Assembly (NCBI GenBank): GCA_963725655.1
Contig: CAVRYY010000003.1
Coordinates: 930,001 to 994,000, forward strand
Length of the DNA: 64,000 nt
Direction of reading: 5' to 3'
DNA from: CAVRXT01 sp963725655
GTDB taxonomy: Bacteria > Acidobacteriota > Terriglobia > Acidiferrales > UBA7541
A program made the translations under genes and the position numbers. Positions within the stretch are counted from its first letter, which is position 1. Each line of letters starts with the position of its first letter. Positions 27,801-35,211 of this stretch are shown piece by piece. The notes under the pieces were generated by a model. That model did no database searches, was not told where the DNA came from, and saw nothing but the letters and a program-made list of their open reading frames with translations.

Positions 27801-29540
27801 CAATAGTTCCACGTGAAACATTGCCGATACCGCCTTGCCGTCGTAGTCCCTAGCGACGGCGGTAGCGTGGATGGTTTCGCCGTTCTGATAGACGTAGCTT
27901 TCAGCGGAGATGCCCACCTGGAAGCTTCCGTAGGTAGCGACGGCGTTGTTGTGCCCGGAAATTTCGCGGTTGGCGTCGTCGGTCACGCGCGCCTCAATCC
28001 GGTAGCGCATGTCCTGGTGATGAGCATCAATCCCAGTGGGAATGTGGACGGTGAGTCTTCCGTTGGCGTCCAATTTGCCGGACTGCTCGGAAATCTGGTC
28101 GCCGGCGTAGTCGCTTTCGTCGTCGGATTCGGATCCGGCACCCTGCGAAACGTTTTCCCCGTCCTCGTCGTCGCGCTCCATAAAGGGGGAGTAGTAGGGC
28201 GAGGTGTGCACCACGTAGGTGACCTTCGCGCCCGCGACCGGTTCGCCAAAGTAGTAGCGCGCGTCGATGGTTGCGTCGATTGCGGCGCCCTGTAGAACTC
28301 GGAGGGTGACGGGCGTCACTTTCACTTCGTATTCCGGTTTCTTGTATTCCTCGACGTAAAACCCGCCGGCGATTTGGTACCTCGCACCCGTCGAGCCGTT
28401 CACGGTAATCGAGTAATAGCCGAGCGCCGCGGCCGCGGGCAATTCCAGGTCGCCGTGAACCGTACCGAAGGAGGAAACCGGAAAAGTGGCGCGCAACACC
28501 GGCTTGGAATCCGGGTCCTCGATCAGAACTTGCACCGACTCACCCGCCGGGATTTTATAGTTTTCCCCATCGCGCGATCGCAAGATCACTTTGAAGTACG
28601 CCGTGTGGGTCGGGCGATAAACTGGACGGTCCGTGTAGATGTATCCGGTTCGATCCTCTGCTGGGTTGCTACTGAGGCTGTAGGCGTAGGGAGCGACCAA
28701 GGCTACATCATCGCCGTGCACCGCGATGATCCGGGCGTCTTGATATTGATTTTCGGCGATGGCCGTGCGGGCCAAGCCGTCGGCATTGCTCTGGAGCTTA
28801 GCGGCTTCTTTTTTGTCGAGCCACACGCGAACATCCGCGCCCGCCACAGGCGCGCCGGTTGTGCGGTCCGCGGCGAACGCCAGGATTTCACCGGGAGACG
28901 ATTTGGTGATCAGGCCCAGTTCGCTGACTAGCACAATGGTGTATGCCCGCAGCGAGCCGTCGGTGGCCTCCACCAGATAAACGCCTTTAGGCAACGAATC
29001 CACCGGGACAATTCCGGATTCGGAGTTGAAGAGAGGCCGGGAGAGGTCCTGATGCCAGCGCGCGACGAGTTGCGAGCGATTGATCAGTGGAACCTGCGCG
29101 AACGTGGTTCCGGTCAGGGCGCGCGATTGCGCGCTGGCCTCGGATTGGCGGATGGTGGCCCGCGAGTGGGCGGAAAATTGTGCGCGGAAGAAATTGCGTA
29201 GGTCGATCCACTGCCGGCGCTTCCAATCGTGGAAGCGTTCGATGAGGGTGGGCTTATCGATCTGCTCTTTGGGCATAATGTGGCCGAAATCATGCACGCT
29301 CTCCACGCGCTCGAGGAAGGCCACCGGGTCGTTCACCTTGTACATGCGGAACTCGAGACCCTTGACGTTACTGGCGTACAAGTGAACCCCGACCTTTTCC
29401 CCGGGTAGAAACGTCTTGGTAGTGGAGATCGAAAAGTAAGAGGCGCCCTCGCCCAGGGCGGGCGCGACGAGAATCAGCGGGAGCAGAAGGAGCACAAGGC
29501 GGAGCCACAGCCGGAGACGGAGCGAGAATTTTGCGCGCAC
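24861..29540 (-). CDS. Bacterial alpha-2-macroglobulin family protein with thioester motif
   Basis: 1559 residues from a GTG at 29540 whose first base is shared with the stop of the upstream gene (TAGTG); this coupling supports the start. An N-terminal hydrophobic segment (about 8-27) would export it. MG-type beta domains follow, including YIYTDRPVYRPTHTAYFK, a classic macroglobulin stretch. The thioester motif C1081-T-E-Q1084 lies in YPYGCTEQTMSSFLP, followed by the alpha/alpha-barrel complement-like domain (DGGWGWW region) and a C-terminal receptor-binding-like domain. Such proteins trap proteases in the periplasm. The DUF1175 neighbour resembles the E. coli yfaS-yfaT pair; from memory YfaS lacks the thioester that is present here. 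Confidence 0.93.
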   Translation of the reverse strand: MRAKFSLRLRLWLRLVLLLLPLILVAPALGEGASYFSISTTKTFLPGEKVGVHLYASNVKGLEFRMYKVNDPVAFLERVESVHDFGHIMPKEQIDKPTLIERFHDWKRRQWIDLRNFFRAQFSAHSRATIRQSEASAQSRALTGTTFAQVPLINRSQLVARWHQDLSRPLFNSESGIVPVDSLPKGVYLVEATDGSLRAYTIVLVSELGLITKSSPGEILAFAADRTTGAPVAGADVRVWLDKKEAAKLQSNADGLARTAIAENQYQDARIIAVHGDDVALVAPYAYSLSSNPAEDRTGYIYTDRPVYRPTHTAYFKVILRSRDGENYKIPAGESVQVLIEDPDSKPVLRATFPVSSFGTVHGDLELPAAAALGYYSITVNGSTGARYQIAGGFYVEEYKKPEYEVKVTPVTLRVLQGAAIDATIDARYYFGEPVAGAKVTYVVHTSPYYSPFMERDDEDGENVSQGAGSESDDESDYAGDQISEQSGKLDANGRLTVHIPTGIDAHHQDMRYRIEARVTDDANREISGHNNAVATYGSFQVGISAESYVYQNGETIHATAVARDYDGKAVSAMFHVELLEPRYYTREAPDAVLESKDIQSGADGTAAVTFSAGRIGGLRLRVSAITPENRQVQGNGWLYVTGSAASAWGGESRDIRIVPDKKSYAVGDTAHVLMLTAVPDAYLLVTTEARTIQNRQVVHASGSSVTVDIPITREQQPNVFVSATFFRDNQLYQSNHNLKVPAVQQKLQIDIQPSQKQFLPGQKAAYLLSVHDSAGKPVSTELSIGVVDEAIYAIHPDSSGDISDAFYGPAYDRVSTDSSLSFYFSGESGNRQMFLSYYQPASPRALAQLKPTDTLVQPKVRKVFPDTALWLADVHTDSSGRATAPLTFPDSLTTWRATVRGVTTDTKVGAATNTVIVRKNVVVRLAAPRFFRQGDEVTLSAIVHNYLPSEKTVQVSLDVTGLEVLAGATGTVQVPSKGEAKLDWRVRAKSIHEAVLTAKALTNEESDALEITLPILPVGVKRTDAKSGSLVAANEDTETVITLPGNPDEAIPALDITLSSSVAGSVFSALDYLTSYPYGCTEQTMSSFLPNIVVAKAMQDLHLQTPIDTPELNKKITAGMDRLKDFQHDDGGWGWWKDDESQVFMTAYVVSGLAQAHSAGYDVDADRWSRADDWLHSILREHPNMRPDLRAYVVYALALSHVASADDLQSAWDHRSEMNAQGLAMTGLALQAGGDSEKAQQIAKNIEALAVVSDREAYWKADYDYFMEFYIDDQAETTAYALRLLSLVKPGSPLLPKAAFWLVNARNGGYYWDSTKQTAMVIFGLTEYLKASHELGANFHAGVTVNGRSVMSRQFVAADALNPLQPSIHLDASQLSAGANTIHIHKSGDGRLYWSASGSYYSKDKRFVQSNKLSLNITRDYFRMAPEQAKGKIVYDLTPLQGAVHVGDILAVRVTVGGSEWRYLLIEDPIPAGAEFITKDNLYELKEAPSWWEWTFDRREFHDDRAAIFKTYFNGREQDVYLLKIVNPGKFQISPAMVTPMYQPSIQATSDAAVLEVQ

Positions 29541-30376
29541 TAGTTTGTCCCTCTTAAAATGTTCCAGCGATAAACGCCGAGGAAATTGGCGTTGCCGGCC
29601 ACGGGACGCCAACGCGGCGAAGGATATTGCAGCAGCTCAATAACAGCCAGCCGGCGCATCTCGCCGCGCGATTTGCCCTCGGGCCCGGTGTGGTAGACCA
29701 CGAAATCGCCCGCGCTGTCCGGGCCTTGGATTAGCCATTGGCTGCGGCCCACGAAGATCATCGAGTGAAATGGGGAATCCTGCTGCAACTGGCGGTAGAA
29801 AAGAATGTCTCCGGGGCGTGCGGCGCGAATGTCGCGCGAAATGTAGTGAGTGTTGAAGTCTTTAAGCGTCTTGGCGTCGGCAAATTCAGCGAAGCTGCCG
29901 TTCCGCGAATCTTCGGCGGCCAGCGGGCCCGGACGCACGCGAAACAGCGAGGCGCCGAGCGGCGTGAAGGGATATTGATATTTCTCGATGGCGCCCAGAG
30001 CGGATTGCGAGGGGAGGTTGGATTCGAATTGCCATGCAGCGTCATGTGCGTGCAGTGCGTTGCGGTAGGAATAGCGTAATAGCGCGGCACAATCGTCGAT
30101 TTCGCGAGGGAGTTCCGCTGGGGCGCGAAGGGCCTGATATTCGGCGATCCGGGTGAACCAACGGCGGAAGGAATCCTGATCGGAGGGCGAATCGAGGCGC
30201 AGAAAATCGGGCGTGCCGTCGCCGAAGCGGTCGGTCCATTGGAGTTTTGGATTTGCCGGTTGCACCACGCGGCTGGTGAGGAGGCTGACCCGCCGCGTTG
30301 GTCCGCTGCCGACTGGAGCGATCAGCGCCGGGGTGAACATCAGAATCCAGAGTGAGAAATGGCGCATTCGCATCAT
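29540..30376 (-). CDS. DUF1175 (YfaT-like) protein
   Basis: 278 residues with an N-terminal hydrophobic export segment. Recognisable DUF1175 elements are the FRRWFTRIAEYQAL region, D-D-C-A-A-L-L-R-Y-S-Y-R, ARPGDILFYRQL, and a later H-S-M-I-F-V-G stretch. The C, H and D residues of these motifs are arranged like an NlpC/P60-type papain fold, which is an inference. It is first in an operon with the macroglobulin gene (1-bp overlap) and the membrane protein, matching the E. coli yfaT-yfaS context. Confidence 0.8.
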   Translation of the reverse strand: MMRMRHFSLWILMFTPALIAPVGSGPTRRVSLLTSRVVQPANPKLQWTDRFGDGTPDFLRLDSPSDQDSFRRWFTRIAEYQALRAPAELPREIDDCAALLRYSYRNALHAHDAAWQFESNLPSQSALGAIEKYQYPFTPLGASLFRVRPGPLAAEDSRNGSFAEFADAKTLKDFNTHYISRDIRAARPGDILFYRQLQQDSPFHSMIFVGRSQWLIQGPDSAGDFVVYHTGPEGKSRGEMRRLAVIELLQYPSPRWRPVAGNANFLGVYRWNILRGTN

Positions 30377-30676
30377 CAGCCCGGCAATATCGTCAATCGC
30401 TACCGCTGCTGGAACGACAGATGGCGGCTGGATCGACCCCGAATGTGCTTATGGCAAGCTAGCGGCCACTGCGGAGTATATTCGGTGCCGGGCGGGAAGA
30501 CTACCGCCGGCATGCCGCAAAAACGCAGGATCGCGGCAGTTGCGGCGGAGCTTGCGTTGAGGAGGGGGAGAAACTTCGCGTTTCTGGGCCTTCGCCAACA
30601 AAAGGAGGCTGGGCCGCGCGTGTGTGCGGGAATGCACAAGCGTGGCGAAACGGAAACAAAATGTGCGGCTGCGGGG
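30377..30676. other. Intergenic stretch upstream of the DUF1175 operon
   Basis: About 300 bp. The short frames here (for example 30400-30639 minus) show no family features, ribosome-binding sites or membrane patterns. The promoter of the DUF1175-macroglobulin operon is expected here but no strong match was found. Confidence 0.4.
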
Positions 30677-31309
30677 TTACGAGGCGACGCGGGCTGTTAG
30701 CTTTACGCGGCCGTTGTCCAGGCTGACGGAGTATTCGACCTCGCGCACTCCGTTCTTTTTCAGTTCACCGGTGCGCTGGCGCACCAGCCGTTCGAATGCG
30801 GCGAAGCTTGGTGCGCCGGCCTGATCGCCGACTTCCTGGCGGAGATCGACGAGTTGCTTGTACAGCGCCTGAACTTTTTCGGCTTCGCGGTCAGGGTCGC
30901 CCACGGATATGGAGAAAGACGTGAGAGGCGGCGCGGCTTGCGGCGGAGGGGCTGGCTCGGCGGCCGCGACCTTGGCTTGGCTGGCGAGCCGCTGTTCGAC
31001 GACGGCCCGTGCGGCGGCTCCGAAGTGACGGCGCTGCTCCCCGGATTCCTTGCGCTGGGTGCGCTTTTTCCAGACCTCCGCGTATTTGACATAGGTCTGC
31101 GTGATGTTGGTCAGGCGGAAGCGCTGGCTGACGTTGTATTGTGCGATGCGGGCGGTGAATTTTTCGATCTTGTCGTCGACCAGCCACTGGGTTTCCGCGG
31201 GAATGCGCCGGCGGCCCCCCGCGTAGTATTGCTCGTATTCCGCGCGCAAGCGGCGAATGTCCGCCTCGAGCTGCGTCAGGTCGTTGTCGACTGCGGTGTT
31301 AGCGGCCAT
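30677..31309 (-). CDS. Hypothetical helical protein (MXAN_5187 C-terminal-domain-like)
   Basis: 210 residues, cytoplasmic in appearance. An N-terminal helical region (about 7-100) is rich in charged residues and heptad-like patterns (LEADIRRLRAEYEQYYAG, FRLTNITQTYVKYAEVWKKR). A Pro/Ala linker follows (about 115-130). The C-terminal part ends with a compact beta-like stretch REVEYSVSLDNGRVKLTA. The whole resembles the C-terminal domain described for the myxobacterial protein MXAN_5187, but this is from memory of the pattern. Function is unknown; neighbours give no clue. Confidence 0.65.
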   Translation of the reverse strand: MAANTAVDNDLTQLEADIRRLRAEYEQYYAGGRRRIPAETQWLVDDKIEKFTARIAQYNVSQRFRLTNITQTYVKYAEVWKKRTQRKESGEQRRHFGAAARAVVEQRLASQAKVAAAEPAPPPQAAPPLTSFSISVGDPDREAEKVQALYKQLVDLRQEVGDQAGAPSFAAFERLVRQRTGELKKNGVREVEYSVSLDNGRVKLTARVAS

Positions 31310-31536
31310 GTTCCACTAAGGTTCCCAAGTTTCAGGTTAGGTTGGTTCGGCAAGGTGAGTCAACCACTGGGGGTCGCAAGGTTGCGGAAAACTACACCGC
31401 GCGTTGAATGCCGGGCAGGCGTGTGTTGAAATAGCGGACGGTGCGGCCCCCCCAAAATTCCGAAGCGCGAACGCGGCAGGCAGGGCGCGCGAAAATTGAA
31501 CGCAAGGCTTCGCTGCCTGCGCCAGCTCGGGCCAAC

Positions 31537-32940
31537 ATGGCTTCACGGCGTCAAATTCCCTCCGTCGACGAACTGGTTTCGCGTCCCGAGCTGCGAGAAG
31601 TGGCTAGCCGTGCCGGGCGAGGCTGGGTGACCGGTGCTACCCGCTCGATCCTGGCGGAATTGCGAAAGAAACTGGCGGCGCCATCCGGCAGGGATGTGGT
31701 TGCTGTAAGCGTGCCGGAGATTGCGGAGAGGATTGCCCGCGAAGTGGAGCGAGGACTATTACCATCCCTGGCGCCGGTGATCAACGCGACGGGTGTGGTG
31801 CTGCACACGAACCTGGGACGCGCTCCGGTATCGGCGCAGGCGGTGGAGCACCTGCGGGAAGCTGCCACGCGCTATTCGAATCTCGAATACGACGTGGCCA
31901 CCGGCAAGCGTGGGAAGCGCGACGTGCATACTTCGGGGATGCTGGCGCAGCTGGCCGGCGCCGAAGCCGCCATCGTGGTGAACAACAATGCCGCGGGGAT
32001 TTTTCTGGTTCTGAGTACGCTGGCCAAAGGCGCGGAAGTAATCGTCTCGCGGGGTGAGCTGATCGAAATTGGCGACGGTTTTCGGATTCCCGATATTCTG
32101 GCGGAGAGCGGGGCGATTCTGCGGGAAGTGGGCACCACCAACCGCACCCGCATCGGCGATTACCAACGCGCGATCAACGACCGCACCCGATTGTTGCTGC
32201 GGGTGCACCGCTCGAATTTCCGGATCAGCGGATTCACGGAACAGGCCTCGCTCGAAAGTTTGGCCGCGCTGGGGCGGAAGTTCCGGATTCCAGTGGCGGA
32301 CGATCTGGGTTCTGGGTGTCTGGTCGACCTGACCGCGAGCGGCGTTGCCGAGCCGCTGGCGCGCGCGAGTCTCGATGCGGGAGCATCGATCGTTGCGTTC
32401 AGCGCAGACAAGCTGCTGGGTGGACCGCAAGCGGGAATCATTGCCGGGAAGAAAAACTTGATCGAGCGGATGCGCGGCAATCCGATGTTCCGCGCGCTGC
32501 GCGTAGATAAACTGACCATCGGGGTGCTGGAAGTGACGCTCCGCGCCTACATGCGCGGGCAGTGGGACGAAATTCCGGCGCTGCGAATGATTCGATTGCG
32601 TGCGGAGGAAATCGGCGCGCGTGCGGCGGCGTTCGTCGAGCGCTTGCGCAGCGGCGGTTTGGCGCCAGGAACGCAGATCGGGGTTCGCGATGGAGTGTCG
32701 CTGATCGGCGGCGGCTCAACGCCCGACCAAAAATTACCGACGCGATTGATCGCCGTGACGGCCGGGAGCGGGAGCGGCAGGCGCTCTGCCGCGGAACTGG
32801 AAGCGAGGTTGCGGCGTCCTGCGAGCGGAACTCCGGTGATCGCTCGGGTGGAACGCGGCGCGCTGTTATTGGATTTGCGCACGGTGTTTCCGGAGGAAGA
32901 GGCGCAGCTTGGCGCTGCCGTAGCGGCGGCGCTGCGATGA
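31537..32940 (+). CDS. selA: L-seryl-tRNA(Sec) selenium transferase
   Basis: 467 residues from the ATG at 31537, the usual SelA length; the frame is open 32 codons further up. It converts seryl-tRNA(Sec) to selenocysteinyl-tRNA(Sec) with selenophosphate. The PLP lysine is K292 in SADKLLGGPQAGII, corresponding to K295 of E. coli. The N-terminal SVDELVSRPEL and the core INATGVVLHTNLGRAP and R-Y-S-N-L-E-Y-D are family signatures. No selB, selD or selC is seen in the window. It converges on larB with a 6-bp gap. Confidence 0.95.
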   Translation: MASRRQIPSVDELVSRPELREVASRAGRGWVTGATRSILAELRKKLAAPSGRDVVAVSVPEIAERIAREVERGLLPSLAPVINATGVVLHTNLGRAPVSAQAVEHLREAATRYSNLEYDVATGKRGKRDVHTSGMLAQLAGAEAAIVVNNNAAGIFLVLSTLAKGAEVIVSRGELIEIGDGFRIPDILAESGAILREVGTTNRTRIGDYQRAINDRTRLLLRVHRSNFRISGFTEQASLESLAALGRKFRIPVADDLGSGCLVDLTASGVAEPLARASLDAGASIVAFSADKLLGGPQAGIIAGKKNLIERMRGNPMFRALRVDKLTIGVLEVTLRAYMRGQWDEIPALRMIRLRAEEIGARAAAFVERLRSGGLAPGTQIGVRDGVSLIGGGSTPDQKLPTRLIAVTAGSGSGRRSAAELEARLRRPASGTPVIARVERGALLLDLRTVFPEEEAQLGAAVAAALR

Positions 32941-32946
32941 AGTGTT

Positions 32947-33720
32947 TTACAGCCGATTGATGGCGCTGGCCACGCAGGCGGCGCCGAATCCGTTGTCGAT
33001 GTTCACCACGCTGACGTTCGAGGCACAACTATTCAGCATGGAGAGCAGGGCGGCCACGCCGCCGAAGCTGGCGCCGTAGCCGATGCTGGTGGGGACGGCA
33101 ATCACTGGCACGCCCACTAGTCCCGCCACCACGCTCGGCAGGGCGCCTTCCATTCCCGCGACGCAAATCACGACCCGCGCCTCCGCCAGTTTGGGGCGGT
33201 GGTGAATCAAGCGGTGCAGACCGGCAACCCCCACGTCGTAAAGGGCTTCGGCGCGATTACCCAGCATTTCGGCGGTGATCAGCGCTTCTTCCGCCACCGG
33301 GATGTCGCTGGTCCCGGCGGTGATCACCAGGATCAGGCCTTTGCCCAGGATGTTCTGGTTGCGGCGAATGGTGATGGTTCCGGAGAGCGGGAAGAACTGG
33401 GTGGCCGACGCGCGGCGCAGAGAGCGCCGGGTGAGTTTCGCCACAGCGGCGAAGGTATTTTCGTTTGCGCGGGTAATCAAAATATTGTGCGTGGACTTCG
33501 CGCGCAGCATCCCACCAACGATCCCCGCAACCTGCGCGGGAGTTTTGCCGCGGGCGAAAATCACCTCTGGATAGCCAAGACGCAGGCCGCGGTGATGGTC
33601 GATCTTGGCGAAGCCCAAATCTTCGAATGGGAGATTTTTCAGGCGCTCGACGCCCTGCGCCGGGGTAGTGCGTCCGGTGCGGACACTTTCCAGAAAGGCG
33701 AGTAGCTCAGCGTGATCCAT
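32947..33720 (-). CDS. larB: Nickel pincer cofactor biosynthesis protein LarB
   Basis: 257 residues. LarB carboxylates nicotinic acid adenine dinucleotide in the synthesis of the nickel-pincer cofactor of lactate racemase. The C-terminal half is PurE-like: VITAGTSDIPVAEEA, VCVAGMEGALPSVVAGL, P-T-S-I-G-Y-G-A and NIDNGFGAA are all typical. The N-terminal region contains FAKIDHHRGLRLGYPEVIFA. LarA, LarC and LarE are not in this window, so whether the pathway is complete cannot be seen. Confidence 0.93.
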   Translation of the reverse strand: MDHAELLAFLESVRTGRTTPAQGVERLKNLPFEDLGFAKIDHHRGLRLGYPEVIFARGKTPAQVAGIVGGMLRAKSTHNILITRANENTFAAVAKLTRRSLRRASATQFFPLSGTITIRRNQNILGKGLILVITAGTSDIPVAEEALITAEMLGNRAEALYDVGVAGLHRLIHHRPKLAEARVVICVAGMEGALPSVVAGLVGVPVIAVPTSIGYGASFGGVAALLSMLNSCASNVSVVNIDNGFGAACVASAINRL

Positions 33721-33865
33721 GGCGGAAGCTAGTCTATGGGAGTAGGGAGCAGATAGTCGAGGCGCGATTCACGTTATGGCGGAAGGCCGCCGTGTGATGA
33801 ATTTTTCAAGGATGCAACGCGGAGCAGGGCGCATCCTGCGACGCCGAATTGCGTATTGTACTCTC

Positions 33866-33894
33866 TTGACGATTTCGAATTACGCGCCAAGAGT
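33866..33894 (+). promoter_or_regulatory. Candidate promoter of the tRNA gene
   Basis: TTGACG (33866-33871), 17-bp spacer, AAGAGT (33889-33894). The -35 is good and the -10 weak. Transcription would begin within a few bases of the tRNA 5' end. A TACAAT box on the opposite strand (33855-33860) might serve larB. Confidence 0.45.
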
Positions 33895-33901
33895 GACATC
33901 G

Positions 33902-33973
33902 GGGCCCGTGGTGTAATCGGTAGCACGCTTCTCTGCCAGAGTAGAAGTGCGGGTTCGAGTCCCGCCGGGTCCA
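33902..33973 (+). tRNA. tRNA with anticodon GCC (glycine by anticodon), atypical
   Basis: 72 nt. Acceptor GGGCCCG (33902-33908) pairs with CGGGTCC (33966-33972), with a G3-U70 wobble and discriminator A73. The D stem is GTGT/GCAC with a standard loop (A14, G18-G19, A21). The T arm is GCGGG-TTCGAGT-CCCGC (33949-33965). The anticodon arm is CTTCT-CTGCCAG-AGTAG (33928-33944), giving U33 and anticodon GCC at 33935-33937, but with a T-T mismatch at 29-41. CCA is not encoded. A competing hairpin (CTTCT 33928-33932 with AGAAG 33943-33947) is possible. G3-U70 with A73 is the alanine identity set, so the charged amino acid is uncertain. Confidence 0.8.
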
Positions 33974-33992
33974 GCGGTCAGTGCTTGGGAAT

Positions 33993-34044
33993 GTGCCTGT
34001 AGGCAGAGGCAGGCACGACTAGTTATCTAAGAGTATTCTTAGAT
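33993..34044. repeat. Two inverted repeats between the tRNA and the small RNA promoter
   Basis: First, GTGCCTG (33993-33999) with CAGGCAC (34010-34016). Second, a perfect ATCTAAGA (34025-34032) / TCTTAGAT (34037-34044) with a 4-nt spacer. The second lies 8 bp before the -35 box of the small RNA promoter and could be an operator; neither has a T-run. Confidence 0.7.
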
Positions 34045-34052
34045 CGAGGCTG

Positions 34053-34081
34053 TTGACACCCCGAGGGAGTCTGCGTAATCT
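34053..34081 (+). promoter_or_regulatory. Near-consensus sigma70-type promoter of the candidate small RNA
   Basis: Perfect TTGACA (34053-34058), exactly 17 bp, then TAATCT (34076-34081). The expected start is about 34086-34090. It is the strongest promoter match I found in the window. Confidence 0.8.
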
Positions 34082-34086
34082 GGATT

Positions 34087-34194
34087 TGGCAGAGAAGCGT
34101 GCTTCCCGTTGGAAGCATTGAATTTGGTTTGAGGAGTAGGCGTGCTCGCACGAGCGTGGAGTTCAAGGGCGATCTTCGGATCGCCCTTTTTTTT
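34087..34194 (+). ncRNA. Candidate small RNA whose 5' end is antisense to the tRNA anticodon arm
   Basis: Bounded by the promoter at 34053-34081 and the terminator at 34165-34194, about 107 nt. Bases 34087-34103 (TGGCAGAGAAGCGTGCT) are the exact reverse complement of tRNA bases 33922-33938, that is tRNA positions 21-37 including the anticodon. The first 13 nt are predicted single-stranded. They are followed by a hairpin GCTTCC-CGTT-GGAAGC (34101-34116), a purine-rich single-stranded stretch with GAGGAG, a hairpin GCTC-GCAC-GAGC (34144-34155), and the terminator. No convincing ORF is present. It might belong to a known Acidobacteria RNA family such as Acido-1, which I cannot test. Confidence 0.65.
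34165..34194 (+). terminator. Strong intrinsic terminator with UUCG tetraloop
   Basis: A 10-bp stem (34165-34174 with 34179-34188) closed by C(TTCG)G, followed by eight T (34187-34194). It ends the candidate small RNA, and any tRNA read-through, 12 bp before the convergent hydrolase stop codon. Confidence 0.9.
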
Positions 34195-34206
34195 GGGCGA
34201 TGCAAA

Positions 34207-35211
34207 TCACGGTTGCGTTGGCGATTCTGAGGGCACCTCGACCATCGTCCCTGGCGGGGGACCGGCTCCAGCCAGGAAGCTCGATATCCGCGGCGCAATC
34301 CGATCCACGCAAGTCTCCACGGCGAGATGCCCACAGTCGTCGTAAACCTCCAATACCGACTGCAGCGCCGCTACGTGCATACGCTGGCCGATGTCCAACG
34401 GCGTAAGCACATCCTGTTTGCCCCACACGATTAACAGCGGCATCTTCAACGACGCGAATCCCTGGTCCAGCAAGTCTGCCCCAGTCACCATGGAAGCCAA
34501 AGAGCGGTTGATCACCCAGGCGTGGCGGGCGCTTCTGCGGACCAAGTCATCTTTCACAAACCCTGGAATTCGCCACGGGTGAGGCGTGAGGATGGCCATC
34601 TGCTGGTCAACTTGCGCTCGGTTCTGCGGGGTAAAAAGTGCCAGGTCGAAGTTAGGAGTGAATGACAGCCCGGCACTATCGATTAAAATCAGGCGGGTAA
34701 CCCGTTGCGGCTGGTCCACGGCCACTGCCGCGGCGATCCATCCACCCATGGACGCGCCGGCCACCGCCGCTCGGTCCAAATGTTTGGCGTCGAGAAAGGC
34801 CTCGACAAATTTAGCCTCTTCCGCGATCGAATACGTGCGGTCCGGCGGCATCGCGGATTCGCCGTAACCCAGAAGGTCCATCGCGTAGACGTGATGGCCA
34901 GCGCGCACCAACAGCGGCATCAGATTTCTCCAATTGTTTTGCGCCGACGCGCCCAGCCCGTGCACCAGGACCACCGGGTCTCCGGTTCCGCCTTCGAGGT
35001 AGTGCACCTGCTGCCCATCGAGAATCATCGAGTAACTGTGGATTCCCGCGAGGTAAAGCTCGGCCCGCAAGAATTTGGAGCCCACCCAGATTGGTGCGCG
35101 CCATACCACGAAAGCCATTGCGGCCACGGCGATCGTCAGCACCAACAGGCACATTTTGCTCCGAACAAAACGAGGGTATTTCCTTGGATTTCTTAGGTCG
35201 GTCTGGGCCAT
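34207..35211 (-). CDS. Membrane-anchored alpha/beta hydrolase
   Basis: 334 residues. An N-terminal hydrophobic anchor spans about 20-38. The oxyanion region VLVHGLGAS precedes the nucleophile elbow G-A-S154-M-G-G. The acid is probably D267 (GKQDVLTP) and the base H295 (DDCGHLAVE), all in canonical order. The substrate is unknown; the family includes esterases, lipases and C-C hydrolases. A second Met at residue 20 is an alternative start. It converges on the small-RNA terminator. Confidence 0.85.
   Translation of the reverse strand: MAQTDLRNPRKYPRFVRSKMCLLVLTIAVAAMAFVVWRAPIWVGSKFLRAELYLAGIHSYSMILDGQQVHYLEGGTGDPVVLVHGLGASAQNNWRNLMPLLVRAGHHVYAMDLLGYGESAMPPDRTYSIAEEAKFVEAFLDAKHLDRAAVAGASMGGWIAAAVAVDQPQRVTRLILIDSAGLSFTPNFDLALFTPQNRAQVDQQMAILTPHPWRIPGFVKDDLVRRSARHAWVINRSLASMVTGADLLDQGFASLKMPLLIVWGKQDVLTPLDIGQRMHVAALQSVLEVYDDCGHLAVETCVDRIAPRISSFLAGAGPPPGTMVEVPSESPTQP

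Noticed and set aside
33902..33973. tRNA near selA considered as tRNA-Sec (selC)
   Set aside because: It is 72 nt with a 4-nt variable loop and normal acceptor/T lengths; tRNA-Sec has a long variable arm, an extended acceptor and a UCA anticodon.
34025..34194. T-box riboswitch controlling a downstream gene
   Set aside because: No T-box consensus bulge or antiterminator is seen, the transcript ends at a terminator, and the next gene is on the opposite strand.
34142..34345. Short ORF with a GAGGAG site inside the small RNA
   Set aside because: It would read through the terminator hairpin and U-run and into the opposite hydrolase gene; there is no family resemblance.
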